Notes: generated from the sequence alone by a model not told the origin. Numbered from the stretch's first letter, positions 44,485 to 54,293 are shown. The stretch: 64,000 nucleotides of DNA from Parachlamydiales bacterium (GCA_041671045.1 JBAZCF010000003.1:124001-188000); one strand, 5' to 3'. Program-made: numbers and translations.

Positions 44485-45249
44485 TTAACAAACCGATTCT
44501 AAAAAAGCATGTGCATCGTGCAGTTCTTTAGTATGTTCATGAGTATAGACTTCCTGGGGTGCATACTCTTCCACTAAACGACCTTGATACATCACTCCTA
44601 TCCTGTTGCAAAAAGATTCAGCCATCTTCAAATGATGCGTAATAAAGAGGAATGTTATCCCATATTTGTTCTGCAGTTCTCTAAGTAAGGCAAGAAGTTG
44701 CTGCTGTAAGTGACCATCTAAAGCAGAAAGCGATTCGTCAAGAATTAGTAGACGGGGAATGACTGCTAACGCTCTAGCAATAGCAATACGTTGCCGTTGT
44801 CCTCCACTGAAAGTCTTTGGGTATCTATACAAGATATCCTGCGGCAGCCCCACATTTTCTAGTAATTGCTGAATAGCTGCCATCCTTTCCACTTTATTGG
44901 GGATGAGTCCATGCACTTCAAAGGGTTCCGAAAGGATATCACATATCGTCATCTTGGGATTAAGGCAGGAATAGGGATCCTGGAAAATCATCTGAACTAA
45001 TTTTCTTGCCCATAAGGCATGATTAGACCAACTGATAGGGGGGATCCGTTGTCCATCTACAGCAATCCAGCCTTCATACTGGATAAGGCCTGCTATTGCT
45101 TTAGCTAAGGTCGATTTGCCGCAGCCGCTTTTCCCTACAATTCCATAAGTCTTGCCGGCTTCCACCTGAAAGCTTACTCTCTCTAATGCAGTCTTTTGGC
45201 CGTATTTTACAGTCAGGTTTTTTATGTGAACAAGGGGATTATGCGACAC
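44485..45249 (-). CDS. oppF: Oligopeptide ABC transporter ATPase OppF
   Basis: One of the two cytoplasmic ATPases that drive peptide import through OppB/OppC. At 254 residues it lacks the ~60-residue C-terminal oligopeptide-permease extension found in most OppF proteins. Walker A GKSGCGKST is at 39-47, the signature FSGGQRQRIAIARAL is mid-chain, and Walker B LLILDESLSALD and the switch His (FITHH) follow. It overlaps oppD by 11 bases and is the last gene of the leftward oppABCDF operon. Confidence 0.92.
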   Translation of the reverse strand: MSHNPLVHIKNLTVKYGQKTALERVSFQVEAGKTYGIVGKSGCGKSTLAKAIAGLIQYEGWIAVDGQRIPPISWSNHALWARKLVQMIFQDPYSCLNPKMTICDILSEPFEVHGLIPNKVERMAAIQQLLENVGLPQDILYRYPKTFSGGQRQRIAIARALAVIPRLLILDESLSALDGHLQQQLLALLRELQNKYGITFLFITHHLKMAESFCNRIGVMYQGRLVEEYAPQEVYTHEHTKELHDAHAFLESVC

Positions 45250-45919
45250 TCAACCTGCCTTTATCCATGCGATATGATTTTGAGCAAAGTTTTGCGGCAA
45301 TGTTCTTATCGTGTGTAACAGCCAGCAACGCGGTATTGTAACGTGTGCATAACTTATCCAACAATTGTAGAATCTGTACTTGGGAAACTGTGTCTAGGGC
45401 GCTTGTGAATTCATCCGCTAGTAGCAGCTTAGGCTTAGAAGCTAACGCTATCGCAAGCACCACACGTTGACACATTCCTCCACTGAATTCATGTGGATAT
45501 GACCATTGAGCTTGTTCAGGATTATGAATGCCTACCTCGGACAGCCATTCTGCAGGGTCCTCGTTAGGGGCAATTTCTTGAAGCTGTTTGCCTATTTTCA
45601 TAGAGGGGTTTAAGCAGCACAACGCTTCTTGCGGAATGAAGGCGATTCCTTGTTTCCTAAAGGCCAGCATTTGCTTTTCGTTTGCCTTTACCAGGTCTGT
45701 ATTTTCCCAGAGAATATTTCCGGATATTTCCCAAGATTGCTTACGCGGTAGTAGTTTAGCGATTGCAGAAACTGTGAGGGATTTACCGCTACCGCTTGGA
45801 CCCACTAGCGCAATTCTTTCTGCAGGAAACACATCGAATGAAACATCAGAAAGAAGGGGCTTATCCTCTAAACGGATATTTAAATTTGTGACTTGCAGCA
45901 GTGGCTGATTACTTTCCAT
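45239..45919 (-). CDS. oppD: Oligopeptide ABC transporter ATPase OppD
   Basis: The second ATPase of the peptide importer. It is only 226 residues long, so it too lacks the usual C-terminal extension; OppD is normally above 320. Walker A GPSGSGKS is at 40-47. The signature is FSGGMCQRVVLAIALA with a Cys in place of a more usual residue. Walker B LLLADEFTSALD and the switch LLAVTHD follow. It overlaps oppC by 11 bases and oppF by 11. The paired shortness of OppD and OppF suggests a reduced chlamydial type of the importer rather than a truncation of one gene. Confidence 0.9.
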   Translation of the reverse strand: MESNQPLLQVTNLNIRLEDKPLLSDVSFDVFPAERIALVGPSGSGKSLTVSAIAKLLPRKQSWEISGNILWENTDLVKANEKQMLAFRKQGIAFIPQEALCCLNPSMKIGKQLQEIAPNEDPAEWLSEVGIHNPEQAQWSYPHEFSGGMCQRVVLAIALASKPKLLLADEFTSALDTVSQVQILQLLDKLCTRYNTALLAVTHDKNIAAKLCSKSYRMDKGRLSVA

Positions 45920-46694
45920 GTCTATCGTCCGCTTGCTTGGCGATTAAATTGAATCCTAAAATAACTACGCTGACACATCCCGCGGGAATAAGCATTCTCC
46001 AAGGATAGTAGCTTAATGCAGGCAGCGCTTCTTGGGCCATACTGCCTAAGCTAGAAGCCGGCGGGGGAACCCCCAATCCAAGAAAACTTAAGAACGATTC
46101 CAGAAATATAGCCTGAGGAATAGTCATCAGTAAAGTCGTCAGGATGATATCGGTACTGTTTGGCAATATATGCATGCGGAGAACTCTGCCATATCCTGCA
46201 CCGATTAATCGGGAAGCTAAGACATATTCTTTGTTGACTAATGTTGCCACGTAAGAGCGCATGATGCGTGCCATTGTCAGCCATCCCGCGATGACCATGG
46301 CGCAGATCATAGAAAGGAATCCCGGCCCTAAGCACACCAGCATGACAATAGCCAGAATAGTCTGAGGAATAGCAGCGAGGGAATCCACAAAACGCATCAT
46401 GATCATATCATATTTTCTTCCCAGCATCGCCGCTGAAGCACCCCATAATGCTCCTATGAGGCAGTCTATACAAGCAGCAACAATTCCTGTCGCTAAGGAC
46501 AGTCGCAGGCCTATGGCCGTCCGAGCAAATAAGTCACGGCCTAGGTCATCAGTTCCAAACCAATGTTTGGCTGAAGGTGCAAGGTTGGTCTGACTTAGAT
46601 GGATCGCATCGAATTCGCTAGGGGCCAGTGAAGGGCCAAATACAGCCAAGCATAAGCAGAGCAAAAGTAAGAATATGCCGAACGATTTTCTCAT
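45909..46694 (-). CDS. oppC: Oligopeptide ABC transporter permease OppC
   Basis: Inner-membrane permease subunit of 261 residues with about six membrane segments. The binding-protein-dependent permease signature that docks the ATPases is visible in the C-terminal half (LASRLIGAGYGRVLRMHILPN, the EAA-like loop). GTDDLGRDLFAR near residues 45-60 is typical of the OppC/DppC family. Its start overlaps the end of oppB by four bases (ATGA) and its end overlaps oppD. Confidence 0.93.
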   Translation of the reverse strand: MRKSFGIFLLLLCLCLAVFGPSLAPSEFDAIHLSQTNLAPSAKHWFGTDDLGRDLFARTAIGLRLSLATGIVAACIDCLIGALWGASAAMLGRKYDMIMMRFVDSLAAIPQTILAIVMLVCLGPGFLSMICAMVIAGWLTMARIMRSYVATLVNKEYVLASRLIGAGYGRVLRMHILPNSTDIILTTLLMTIPQAIFLESFLSFLGLGVPPPASSLGSMAQEALPALSYYPWRMLIPAGCVSVVILGFNLIAKQADDRHGK

Positions 46695-47629
46695 GCCGCA
46701 GCTTTTTTATAGAGTTGAGTACGTTGCCTTGGGTCCGCCCATGCAATAGCTAAGTCGCTAAGGAAAACACAGACAAGCAACACTGAGCAATAAAGCAGTA
46801 CCAAAGCAACAATGAGAGGGTAATCCCTATTCCCTACACTTTGGACAAACCAGTAGCCAAGCCCAGGAATAGCGAATATTTTCTCGATAATAAAACTACC
46901 GGTAGCAACATTCGCAATGAAAGGACCTAAATAGGCCAAAAGGGGAATGATGGCATTCCTAAGAACATGCTTCAAGATAATGGCCGCATGAGAAAGACCT
47001 TTAGCTTCCGCAAATCTTACATAAGGCTCGTCTAATTCTTTTTGGATCCGGACATAGAGCAAATTTCCAAGAAAAGCTCCCGTCCCTAATGCCAAACTTA
47101 AGGAGGGTAATATAAGCTGTTCCCAGCTACCCCAGCGGGCAACGGGCAGCCACCCCCATTCTGTTCCAACAAAGTACTGCAGCAAAGCGGCAACTAAAAA
47201 AGTAGGCATGGAAAGAAGCAACGTTGTGAAAAGAAAAAACAAGACACGATGGGTCTGATAATCATAGATACTAGTCAAAACAGCACTGGAAACACCTAAG
47301 AATAACGCTAAGCAAACACTGCTCATTCCTAGCTGGATGGAAATCGGCAAAGCTTGCCAAATTATCGATTTGACTGTTCGGTCGGGATAGGTGATGGAGG
47401 TGCCGAAGTCAAAAGATATTATGGAACGTACATGTGAAAAAAGTTGTTGATACCAAGCGTCGTCAAGTTTCCAATGGTCTCTGAGAGCTTGGTGGCTTTT
47501 CTCCGGCAATCCCTGTTCTGTAAGAAATGGATCGCCCGGCAAAAAACGTATCAAGAGGAATGTGATCAAAAAAACTAAAAGCAGCGCCGTCAGTGATACT
47601 AACAAGCGCTGCTTTAACCAACCGTTCAC
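46691..47629 (-). CDS. oppB: Oligopeptide ABC transporter permease OppB
   Basis: The partner permease, 312 residues, with the characteristic N-terminal membrane anchor followed by IRFLPGDPF. The central six segments and the EAA-type docking loop (YVRFAEAKGLSHAAIILKHVLRN, read in parts) follow, with FIIEKIFAIPGLG near the end. The length is standard. The ATG lies directly after the stop of oppA and the gene overlaps oppC by four bases. Confidence 0.93.
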   Translation of the reverse strand: MNGWLKQRLLVSLTALLLVFLITFLLIRFLPGDPFLTEQGLPEKSHQALRDHWKLDDAWYQQLFSHVRSIISFDFGTSITYPDRTVKSIIWQALPISIQLGMSSVCLALFLGVSSAVLTSIYDYQTHRVLFFLFTTLLLSMPTFLVAALLQYFVGTEWGWLPVARWGSWEQLILPSLSLALGTGAFLGNLLYVRIQKELDEPYVRFAEAKGLSHAAIILKHVLRNAIIPLLAYLGPFIANVATGSFIIEKIFAIPGLGYWFVQSVGNRDYPLIVALVLLYCSVLLVCVFLSDLAIAWADPRQRTQLYKKAAA

Positions 47630-49270
47630 TTAGTCACCTTTGGGAGGAAAGTCATCTGCATACTTTGCTACGGATGCATATTTAAAGTCCATATACCCCA
47701 AAGGAGATAAATAGACCCCTTCTACACGCGGTTTTTGCATGTAGCTGAAGGTAGCTTCAAAAAGTGGAACAATAGGCATTTCCTGCAAAAGGATGCTTTC
47801 AGCTTCAGCTAAGGACTTCTTCCTTTCATCTGTTCCGACTGTTGTCGATTTTTCCAAAGCTTCAATATACTTTGCGTTTTCCCAGCCTGTATTATTTGTG
47901 CCGTTATTTTTATACTTGAAGACATCCAAATAATTGATCGGATCATGGATATCTGCAAACCAAGAACCGATAGCCATCATATAGTCGCCGCGGCGGATTT
48001 GGTCCATCGTCACTTTAGCTTCAGAAGGCGGAAGGGAAACATCGATGCCCAATAGGGTCTTCCACTGGCGTTGCAAAGTTTGAGCTATCTTATGGTTGCG
48101 ATCACTATAAACATACGAAAGGGTGACAGGAGGGAACGTATCAGTTTGCAGCCCTAACTCCTTTAAGCCTCTGGCAAAATCACTTGCGGCTCTTGAGGGA
48201 TCATAAATTTCATGGGCTGCTGTGGAACCCAAGCCATAGTTAGTGGGGACTAAGGATGTGGAAGGAGGCTGGCCTGCTAGGGTAATATTTTCTACGATGC
48301 TCTTACGATCAATAGCTTGACTGAATCCTCGTCTGATGTTGGCATTAGTGAAGGGAGGTTTTGCTGTATTCATACGTATGAAGAACATTCCATCAGCAGG
48401 CACTATTTTGACGCAGTTTTCTTTTTTCAAAGCAGCTAAAGCGTCCATCGGCAATGTAGAAAGAGGGGAGCCTACCCAATCCACACCATCTTGTTTGAAC
48501 ATCTGCAGGGCTGTATTATTGTCACTATAGATAAACTCCACCTTTTTCAATTTCACAGCTTTAGCATCCCAATAGGTGGGATTCGGAGCCGCGACTAACG
48601 ATTCTTGCTGATGCCAAGACTTAGGAACAAACGGTCCATTGAGAGGGACTTCCCCAGGATTGATTGTATGCGGGCTGTCATCGTAATCTTTTGCCCACTG
48701 ATAATTTACAGGATAATAAAATGGAGTGGAAAGGAGCTGCATGAACTCAGGATGCGCATGTTCTAGCTCTATGACTAAAGTCGTCTTATTTTTCTCAAAA
48801 ACACCTAAAGCATCGACAAATTCTTTACCGTCTTTAATCGCTTGGGCATTTTTTATCGGATAGAGTTGGTAGGCATTGGGCGCAGGAAATCCCGGAGTCA
48901 GCATACTTTTCCATGCATAAATGAAGTCATTGGCTTCTACTCTTTCACCATTCGTCCAAAAGGTTTCCTTTAATTTTATTGTATAAACCTTCCCATCGTC
49001 AGAAACTTCGATCTTTTCCGCAACGGCAGGTTCATAGGTTCCATCTGATTTGGCCCTAACTAATCCCTCATAAAACATGCGCATAAATGTCATCGTATTC
49101 AAATCACGGACTCTGCGGGGATCCATGGTAGAAAGGTCATTATCTATAGAAACGCGCAATAGCCCCTCTTCGTGCGGCTTCATAAAACCCGTGGGGCATT
49201 GGCTTTGCTGACAACTGTAAAATGTCAATGACGTAAATAAAATAAATAAAAAACCGACTACTCGTTTCAT
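47630..49270 (-). CDS. oppA: Oligopeptide-binding lipoprotein OppA
   Basis: Substrate-binding component of the importer, a 546-residue family-5 solute-binding protein. The signal peptide ends in the lipobox FYSC, with the lipidated Cys at residue 20, so it is anchored to the outside of the inner membrane. LSTMDPRRVRDLNTMTFMRM and the two-lobed domain rich in W and Y (FTNANIRRGFSQAIDRKSI) are typical. It is first in the leftward operon oppABCDF. Peptides brought in this way would supply amino acids to an auxotrophic intracellular bacterium. Confidence 0.93.
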   Translation of the reverse strand: MKRVVGFLFILFTSLTFYSCQQSQCPTGFMKPHEEGLLRVSIDNDLSTMDPRRVRDLNTMTFMRMFYEGLVRAKSDGTYEPAVAEKIEVSDDGKVYTIKLKETFWTNGERVEANDFIYAWKSMLTPGFPAPNAYQLYPIKNAQAIKDGKEFVDALGVFEKNKTTLVIELEHAHPEFMQLLSTPFYYPVNYQWAKDYDDSPHTINPGEVPLNGPFVPKSWHQQESLVAAPNPTYWDAKAVKLKKVEFIYSDNNTALQMFKQDGVDWVGSPLSTLPMDALAALKKENCVKIVPADGMFFIRMNTAKPPFTNANIRRGFSQAIDRKSIVENITLAGQPPSTSLVPTNYGLGSTAAHEIYDPSRAASDFARGLKELGLQTDTFPPVTLSYVYSDRNHKIAQTLQRQWKTLLGIDVSLPPSEAKVTMDQIRRGDYMMAIGSWFADIHDPINYLDVFKYKNNGTNNTGWENAKYIEALEKSTTVGTDERKKSLAEAESILLQEMPIVPLFEATFSYMQKPRVEGVYLSPLGYMDFKYASVAKYADDFPPKGD

Positions 49271-49311
49271 CCTATTAACTCCGGATTAGGAAAATGCTGC
49301 CTGCTGTGGGG

Positions 49312-49341
49312 ATTATCACCCCAAGAGGTAAATGAATTCAA
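49312..49341 (-). promoter_or_regulatory. Candidate oppA promoter
   Basis: On the minus strand TTGAAT (49336-49341), 18 bases, then GATAAT (49312-49317). The -10 is embedded in the near-palindrome GGGGTGATAATCCCC, which could bind a regulator. Confidence 0.4.
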
Positions 49342-49541
49342 GAATTTCAGAATGGAAATATTTCGTTAACTTGTGGGCTTATTTCCTAGAAAATTCCACG
49401 CCGCTGCTAGGAAGGAATTAGTTTAGGAGGAAGAGGTGTTTTAAAATTTATATTGTGATCTAAGATGAGACAACTTGATTGAAGGATTATTAGCTTTATC
49501 GTATACACAACAATAAATATGTTTGCATTAAGGACTCTCTT

Positions 49542-50150
49542 ATGAACCGCTTTATTCTACTTTTGATCCTCGCTATACTCGCTGTCATCGGATACTGGAT
49601 TTTCCGCCCCCCTACCTCAGAAGAAATAATTAAAGAACCCATAAGCGCAAAAATATCCAATGGGTGGCGCCATTATGAACCACAATCGGGTAAGTTCTCT
49701 GTCGACTTTCCAGTTATTCCCCAGCACGCTAGCGATATGATCAACGACAATACGACACAGCAGCTTAAACGCTATGAAATGTATGTCGCTGAAGGTGCTG
49801 ATGGCGCAGTATACATGGTAAATCTTGTGACTTACCAAAATGCTGAAGATGTAACGGATAAGAATGGCCTCTATCAAAGTTTTATGGATGACATGATTTC
49901 TTCGAATCCACGTAACCAGCTTGTCTCTTCAGAAGACACTAAATTAGATGGCCTAGAAGGTAGAAGTTTTAAATTGAAAAATGACGACGCTATCGTCGAC
50001 AGTAAAATGTTTCTACAGGGAAATACTCTCTATGTACTCTCTAGGGTTGCTAAAACAGGCATTCCTGAAAACGGTGACTTCGAACGCTTTATCACGTCGT
50101 TCAAATTGAATAAAAATAATGATAATTCCACCAATACCCTGAAGAAGTAA
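49542..50150 (+). CDS. Membrane-anchored PsbP/DcrB-like protein
   Basis: A 202-residue protein with an N-terminal hydrophobic anchor (residues ~3-22) and no cleavage site. A soluble domain follows, starting WRHYEPQSGKFSVDFPVIPQ. A W/F-x-V-x-F-P-x-x-P strand followed by a beta-rich domain ending FERFITSFKL is the pattern of the PsbP/DcrB (DUF1795-like) fold. That assignment is by pattern only, and members have varied or unknown roles. It is likely exported and tethered. AAGGA lies before the ATG. The next gene starts three bases after its stop, so the two form a unit. Confidence 0.6.
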   Translation: MNRFILLLILAILAVIGYWIFRPPTSEEIIKEPISAKISNGWRHYEPQSGKFSVDFPVIPQHASDMINDNTTQQLKRYEMYVAEGADGAVYMVNLVTYQNAEDVTDKNGLYQSFMDDMISSNPRNQLVSSEDTKLDGLEGRSFKLKNDDAIVDSKMFLQGNTLYVLSRVAKTGIPENGDFERFITSFKLNKNNDNSTNTLKK

Positions 50151-50153
50151 CCT

Positions 50154-50879
50154 ATGAAACGCATTCTTATTACTCTACTGTGTCTTTGCACAGCCCCCTT
50201 ACTCTCACAAACACCGTCTAAACCGGGGCTGTCTGATTCGCCGCTAGGCAAACCTAATCCTCAGGCAGATCAGGAAAAGAAAAAGCGAGATGCTGATCGT
50301 CAAAAACAATCACAAAAGATTTCTGGGCAGCTTAGAGATAAACTTCAAGCGCAGATGAAACCCGGACTTTATCCTGAAGGAGGAGTCCAATATACCCATC
50401 CAGGAATAGTTGTACTCGATGAAGGCGGATCTTGGTCAGGCTCAGATAACATCTATAATATTTCTGACCATATTGCTGTAGGGGTAGAGATCGTCGTTCC
50501 CGATGAAGGCGCTTTCCCTGTCAGAGCTGAACTCATTAAAGAGCGGGTCAAAAGTATTCTTCAATCGGCCGGGATAACGCCTCAGGCTGAATTATCAAAT
50601 AACAAACCTCCACTGCCCTTCCTTAATATTGTTTTAATTGCACAGCCCATTAATAAAGGATATGCAGTCTACTGTGCCGGCAATCTTTTTGAGCAGGTAG
50701 AAAATAAACGTGTGCAGATAGATAACGGAACATTCCAAGCAATGACTTGGGACAGACAGCATTTACTTGTGGCAGCTACCGAAGAGCTGCCCTTTCATAT
50801 TAACCAATGCGTAGATGATATTGCCTATGCATTTGTTAAACTTTATCGGTACTTTTTAGATGTAAGGCCAAGAAGATAA
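50154..50879 (+). CDS. Exported hypothetical protein, 241 residues
   Basis: I do not recognise this protein. A short signal peptide (residues 1-~19, ending LLSQ) is followed by a charged linker rich in K, D and Q (QADQEKKKRDADRQKQSQ). The folded domain has VEIVVPDEGAFPVRAEL and a helix-rich end. No Cys lipobox follows the signal, so it is probably periplasmic. It is co-transcribed with the PsbP-like gene three bases upstream. The alternating exported pair suggests a shared envelope role that the sequence does not define. Confidence 0.55.
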   Translation: MKRILITLLCLCTAPLLSQTPSKPGLSDSPLGKPNPQADQEKKKRDADRQKQSQKISGQLRDKLQAQMKPGLYPEGGVQYTHPGIVVLDEGGSWSGSDNIYNISDHIAVGVEIVVPDEGAFPVRAELIKERVKSILQSAGITPQAELSNNKPPLPFLNIVLIAQPINKGYAVYCAGNLFEQVENKRVQIDNGTFQAMTWDRQHLLVAATEELPFHINQCVDDIAYAFVKLYRYFLDVRPRR

Positions 50880-50958
50880 TATTGAATTAATTCTTTTGGT
50901 GATTAAACTTATTTAGTGTATAATGATTTTTTTTATCATTAACATAATAGGTTTATTT

Positions 50959-51477
50959 ATGGAAAGTCAATCAATGTATGCTGGTAATTTCCGGCTAAGT
51001 GATGTTAACTCTGAACAACAAGAAAATGCAGCTACTGTAATTACACGGTTGCCTGCAGATGTAAAAAGAAACAGAGAAAAAGCTTTCACGTTAAATACGG
51101 TATTATGGCTTGCAAGTCTTGCCGTCTCAACATACGCCTCTACATATTTTGTATTGGGTGGTGCACTTGCAGGTGGCGCAGTGGCTATAGCTGGTAAATT
51201 AACTAAGAGTCCTATTTGCACACAAATTGCTAAACCATTTTTTCATTCTGTTTTTACAAATAAATTCATATATGTCACCCTACTAACGCATCATTTTGTT
51301 TCTTTAGAACGCATGACAAAAGCCCTAGACATTATCAAGTTAGGCGGATGTGCTACTTATATTTCCTCAGCTTGCGCATTTACAGCAAAGTATATGCCAT
51401 TTGTGTTAGGATTCCAATTCGGTATAACGCTCCCTCAGTCTTTCGCAAACGACCAAAAGAAATCAGGTAGAACCTAA
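50959..51477 (+). CDS. Inc-like membrane protein, 172 residues
   Basis: I start this at the ATG at 50959; the frame is open 36 bases further upstream, where an extra hydrophobic stretch (MIFFIINIIGLF) looks like noncoding AT-rich DNA. Residues ~45-80 form a paired hydrophobic hairpin (TVLWLASLAVSTYASTYFVL, then GGALAGGAVAIAG). Two further hydrophobic stretches lie in the second half. The layout and the ending (VLGFQFGITLPQSFA) resemble the three tandem genes at 57073-58614, so it is probably a fourth, separated member of that family. Inclusion-membrane localisation is inferred from topology only. Confidence 0.55.
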   Translation: MESQSMYAGNFRLSDVNSEQQENAATVITRLPADVKRNREKAFTLNTVLWLASLAVSTYASTYFVLGGALAGGAVAIAGKLTKSPICTQIAKPFFHSVFTNKFIYVTLLTHHFVSLERMTKALDIIKLGGCATYISSACAFTAKYMPFVLGFQFGITLPQSFANDQKKSGRT

Positions 51478-51505
51478 CGCTTCTTTTGCAAAGCGAAACG
51501 CTCTC

Positions 51506-51547
51506 TAGCACAGGAGTGCTGCGACAAGTCGCTGCACTCCTGTGCTA
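51506..51547. terminator. 42-base palindromic hairpin, repeat-family core
   Basis: TAGCACAGGAGTGC-T-GCGAC-AA-GTCGC-T-GCACTCCTGTGCTA folds into a nearly perfect hairpin with one T-T mismatch. It contains the GGAGTGC and GCGAC-GTCGC cores of the intergenic repeat family and sits between convergent genes. Confidence 0.75.
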
Positions 51548-51572
51548 GGATAAGGTTAGCATTGCTCATGCA

Positions 51573-54212
51573 CTAATCTTGGAGGAACATTTCTAATGGG
51601 TAAATGCCTTTTTCAGGCTTAATGACATTCTTTAGAAGCCCCATCTTTTTCCAGACGGTCATAATACGATAAGAAGATATATGCAGAGCTTGCATATTAG
51701 GAAACCCGAAGTCAGCAAGTGTATTTGTAGGCAGTTGAAGATTCATATCCTTACATACCTCTTCCGTAGCTTTAATGATAGAAATCATCGGATAGTGGTG
51801 GCAAAGCATGCTTGTAGAATAGTTTAATTCCGTTAATGGCACGTTAGATTGGAAGGGTAGGTAACTCATCCATTGGCTTGCGAATTTTTTTATGGTCACG
51901 ATTAAAGATAATAAGATTTTTTTGTAGAGATTTGGATCATCAGCTAAAAAAACATAGTTCCTATCTTCATCCAACTTTTGATACATGTTTAGAATTAACT
52001 TATCTCTAAAACGCAATTTAAACTCTTTTTTTACTCCCATATTTTCTTCATTATTAAGATGTGGAAAGAGTACCCAAGGACGAATTTTATATTCTTCCGT
52101 CTTCAGAACGCGAATGTTTTTTATTTCCTGCTCTCCCTGTACAAAGCCTCGCCATGACCTATAATTAGCTCGTGGATATTGTGTTTTATAGGGATTAAAT
52201 TTGAAAAAGGTATGGACATAAGGTAAAACTGAAGAAACCCAAGACGCAGGGTTAGTGGTTACAATACAGAAGTGAGTAGTCTCCGGCCCTAAAGAATTTT
52301 TTGCAATAGAGTCTCTTACCTTCTGTAAAAGTTGGTTTGTTTTTTCGTCAAAAAGAAAGAATACGTTATCACAGTCCCGGAGCAGTTTAAATTCATCTCT
52401 TGTAAGTTTCTGCTCTGGGGGAATTTCACCCATAGTTTCGTCGTTAAATCTAACCAATAATAAGTTTGCTTTAAAAATTAATGTTTCATAACTTTGTAGG
52501 AAGTTTTCCGGTAAATCGCTTCTATTAATAAATAGGGCCATAGCGTTTATTTTATCAATATGAGTCTCCACCCGCAGATTTTCAAAAATCGGGAGGGAAA
52601 TCTTTTGAAAAAGTTCCTTTGGTAGCACTTCTTTCATTTCATATAATAATTGATGCAAATCTAAGTCATTCAGAATTTCTTGAGCGGGACGATTGAAATC
52701 TATTTTATCTAGTTTCATATACAAATCTAATTGTGCCGCTGTGAAGTTTGCTAGATGGGGGATCTTAAACTGCTCTAGAAACTGAAGGAACTTTGCGGTT
52801 TTCTTTGACTTGCAGGTACTTTTTTTGCCATTTATCATTTTCGCCTGGGGAAAATTCAACATTAGCCTATATGCAATTAAAGAATGTAGGTCTCCACCCG
52901 TAAGCGACAGCTCATTAGCTTTAAGTTTTTTGCATAATGTGGAAAAACTCTTATGTTCTCCAAGCAATTTAAAAATAGTATTTAAGAATTGAGGTGAATA
53001 ACTATGAGAGCATTCTGCAAATAAGATCTTGCTCATCTCTAAAGTATATTTTAAATGGGCTCTTGTTTTATTTTGTCTTAAAGGTAAAAGAATGGCAGGC
53101 GTATTTTGATTTCCAAACTTAGTAAGGTCATCGATTTGTTCAAAGCTTAGATCCAGTTTAAAAAATAAATTCCGGATTTTTTCATTTTGAAATAGATCCC
53201 ATATATTCTTAGTCAAATCTAATTTTAGAATGTCATCCAATTTCTCAAGTTGTTTATGAGTAAGATCGAAGAAAATATCAGGGACGAATTTTTCCTTAGC
53301 TTTTTGTATAGTAAGTAATAAAAAGCAGAGCTCTTCAGGTAAGTTTGCAGGTGGATTTAAATGATCAGCAAAACTATCAGCATATTTTAATACTTCTAAC
53401 CACTCAGTCAGTGATAACCGATCTTCTAAGACCGCTTTGAATAAATTTTCAAAGGATCCATAGGATTTATATAATTTAAGAAAATCTTTGAGGTGCTGAA
53501 AATTCTTTGAGTTAGCAAAAATTAAATCTGTAGAAACGAACTTGCTGCCGCTTAAAAGATAATCGTTTTCAAAGGCGTTATCGCCTTTGAATGTCTTAAT
53601 GAGGATAGATAATCTACCGAGGTGATCTTGTAAATCTTTGTCGGATTGAACGTCTTTGCAAAGGCAATTTATTCTTGTATATTCTTGACTCGTCATAGTA
53701 GGTGGCATGGGAAGCTCTGCGGGATATGCAAGAAGCTCTGCAAAATAAGTGTGATTTTCTCGTGCACAATCGCGGTAATAAGCTAGGTAATTATCCGGAT
53801 CTTCTTGCAAAGCATTGACTGCAACTGTAAAGTGTTTAAAAAAAACTGTTGGAAGATTATTATAAATGAGTTTTTGCTTGATAAGAAGTTCATGAATACG
53901 GATCTCGTGTGCGTTACCTTTTTCTAATGAAACATTTTGTAACGCATGAATAAGCAACTTAATTTCTTTAATAGTTAAGCGATGACTCCATGGATCGGCA
54001 ACAAATAACCCTAACTTCATCTCAAGTTTTATTAAAGGAATGTTTTCAAAATCTGTTTTATTTGGAAGAAGTCCAATACAATTATTAACAATGGGTGAAA
54101 ATACATAATCATAAAACAAGAGTGTAAGGGGATTAGCTAACTCTTTTAAATTATGATTTAATGGATAAAGTATTATGTTAGGAATATTTGATATTATATT
54201 CATATTTAACAT
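51573..54212 (-). CDS. Large hypothetical protein, 879 residues
   Basis: I do not recognise this protein. It is leucine- and lysine-rich, predicted largely helical, with no signal peptide and only a mildly hydrophobic N-terminal 40 residues. The middle (~200-600) reads like irregular helical repeats with leucine-spaced segments. The C-terminal 250 residues contain a Trp-rich loop (VTTNPASWVSSVLPYVHTFF) and look globular. Codon use is more AT-rich than the metabolic neighbours. The start could be ATG 54212 or 54203. A helical-repeat scaffold delivered to the host would fit, but nothing in the sequence proves secretion. Confidence 0.6.
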   Translation of the reverse strand: MLNMNIISNIPNIILYPLNHNLKELANPLTLLFYDYVFSPIVNNCIGLLPNKTDFENIPLIKLEMKLGLFVADPWSHRLTIKEIKLLIHALQNVSLEKGNAHEIRIHELLIKQKLIYNNLPTVFFKHFTVAVNALQEDPDNYLAYYRDCARENHTYFAELLAYPAELPMPPTMTSQEYTRINCLCKDVQSDKDLQDHLGRLSILIKTFKGDNAFENDYLLSGSKFVSTDLIFANSKNFQHLKDFLKLYKSYGSFENLFKAVLEDRLSLTEWLEVLKYADSFADHLNPPANLPEELCFLLLTIQKAKEKFVPDIFFDLTHKQLEKLDDILKLDLTKNIWDLFQNEKIRNLFFKLDLSFEQIDDLTKFGNQNTPAILLPLRQNKTRAHLKYTLEMSKILFAECSHSYSPQFLNTIFKLLGEHKSFSTLCKKLKANELSLTGGDLHSLIAYRLMLNFPQAKMINGKKSTCKSKKTAKFLQFLEQFKIPHLANFTAAQLDLYMKLDKIDFNRPAQEILNDLDLHQLLYEMKEVLPKELFQKISLPIFENLRVETHIDKINAMALFINRSDLPENFLQSYETLIFKANLLLVRFNDETMGEIPPEQKLTRDEFKLLRDCDNVFFLFDEKTNQLLQKVRDSIAKNSLGPETTHFCIVTTNPASWVSSVLPYVHTFFKFNPYKTQYPRANYRSWRGFVQGEQEIKNIRVLKTEEYKIRPWVLFPHLNNEENMGVKKEFKLRFRDKLILNMYQKLDEDRNYVFLADDPNLYKKILLSLIVTIKKFASQWMSYLPFQSNVPLTELNYSTSMLCHHYPMISIIKATEEVCKDMNLQLPTNTLADFGFPNMQALHISSYRIMTVWKKMGLLKNVIKPEKGIYPLEMFLQD

Positions 54213-54293
54213 TGGTGATATTATAAATTATATTATATGCAAATAATATTAAGGGAGAATTAAGAAGTAATATTTGAAAGGGTATCAAAAGGA

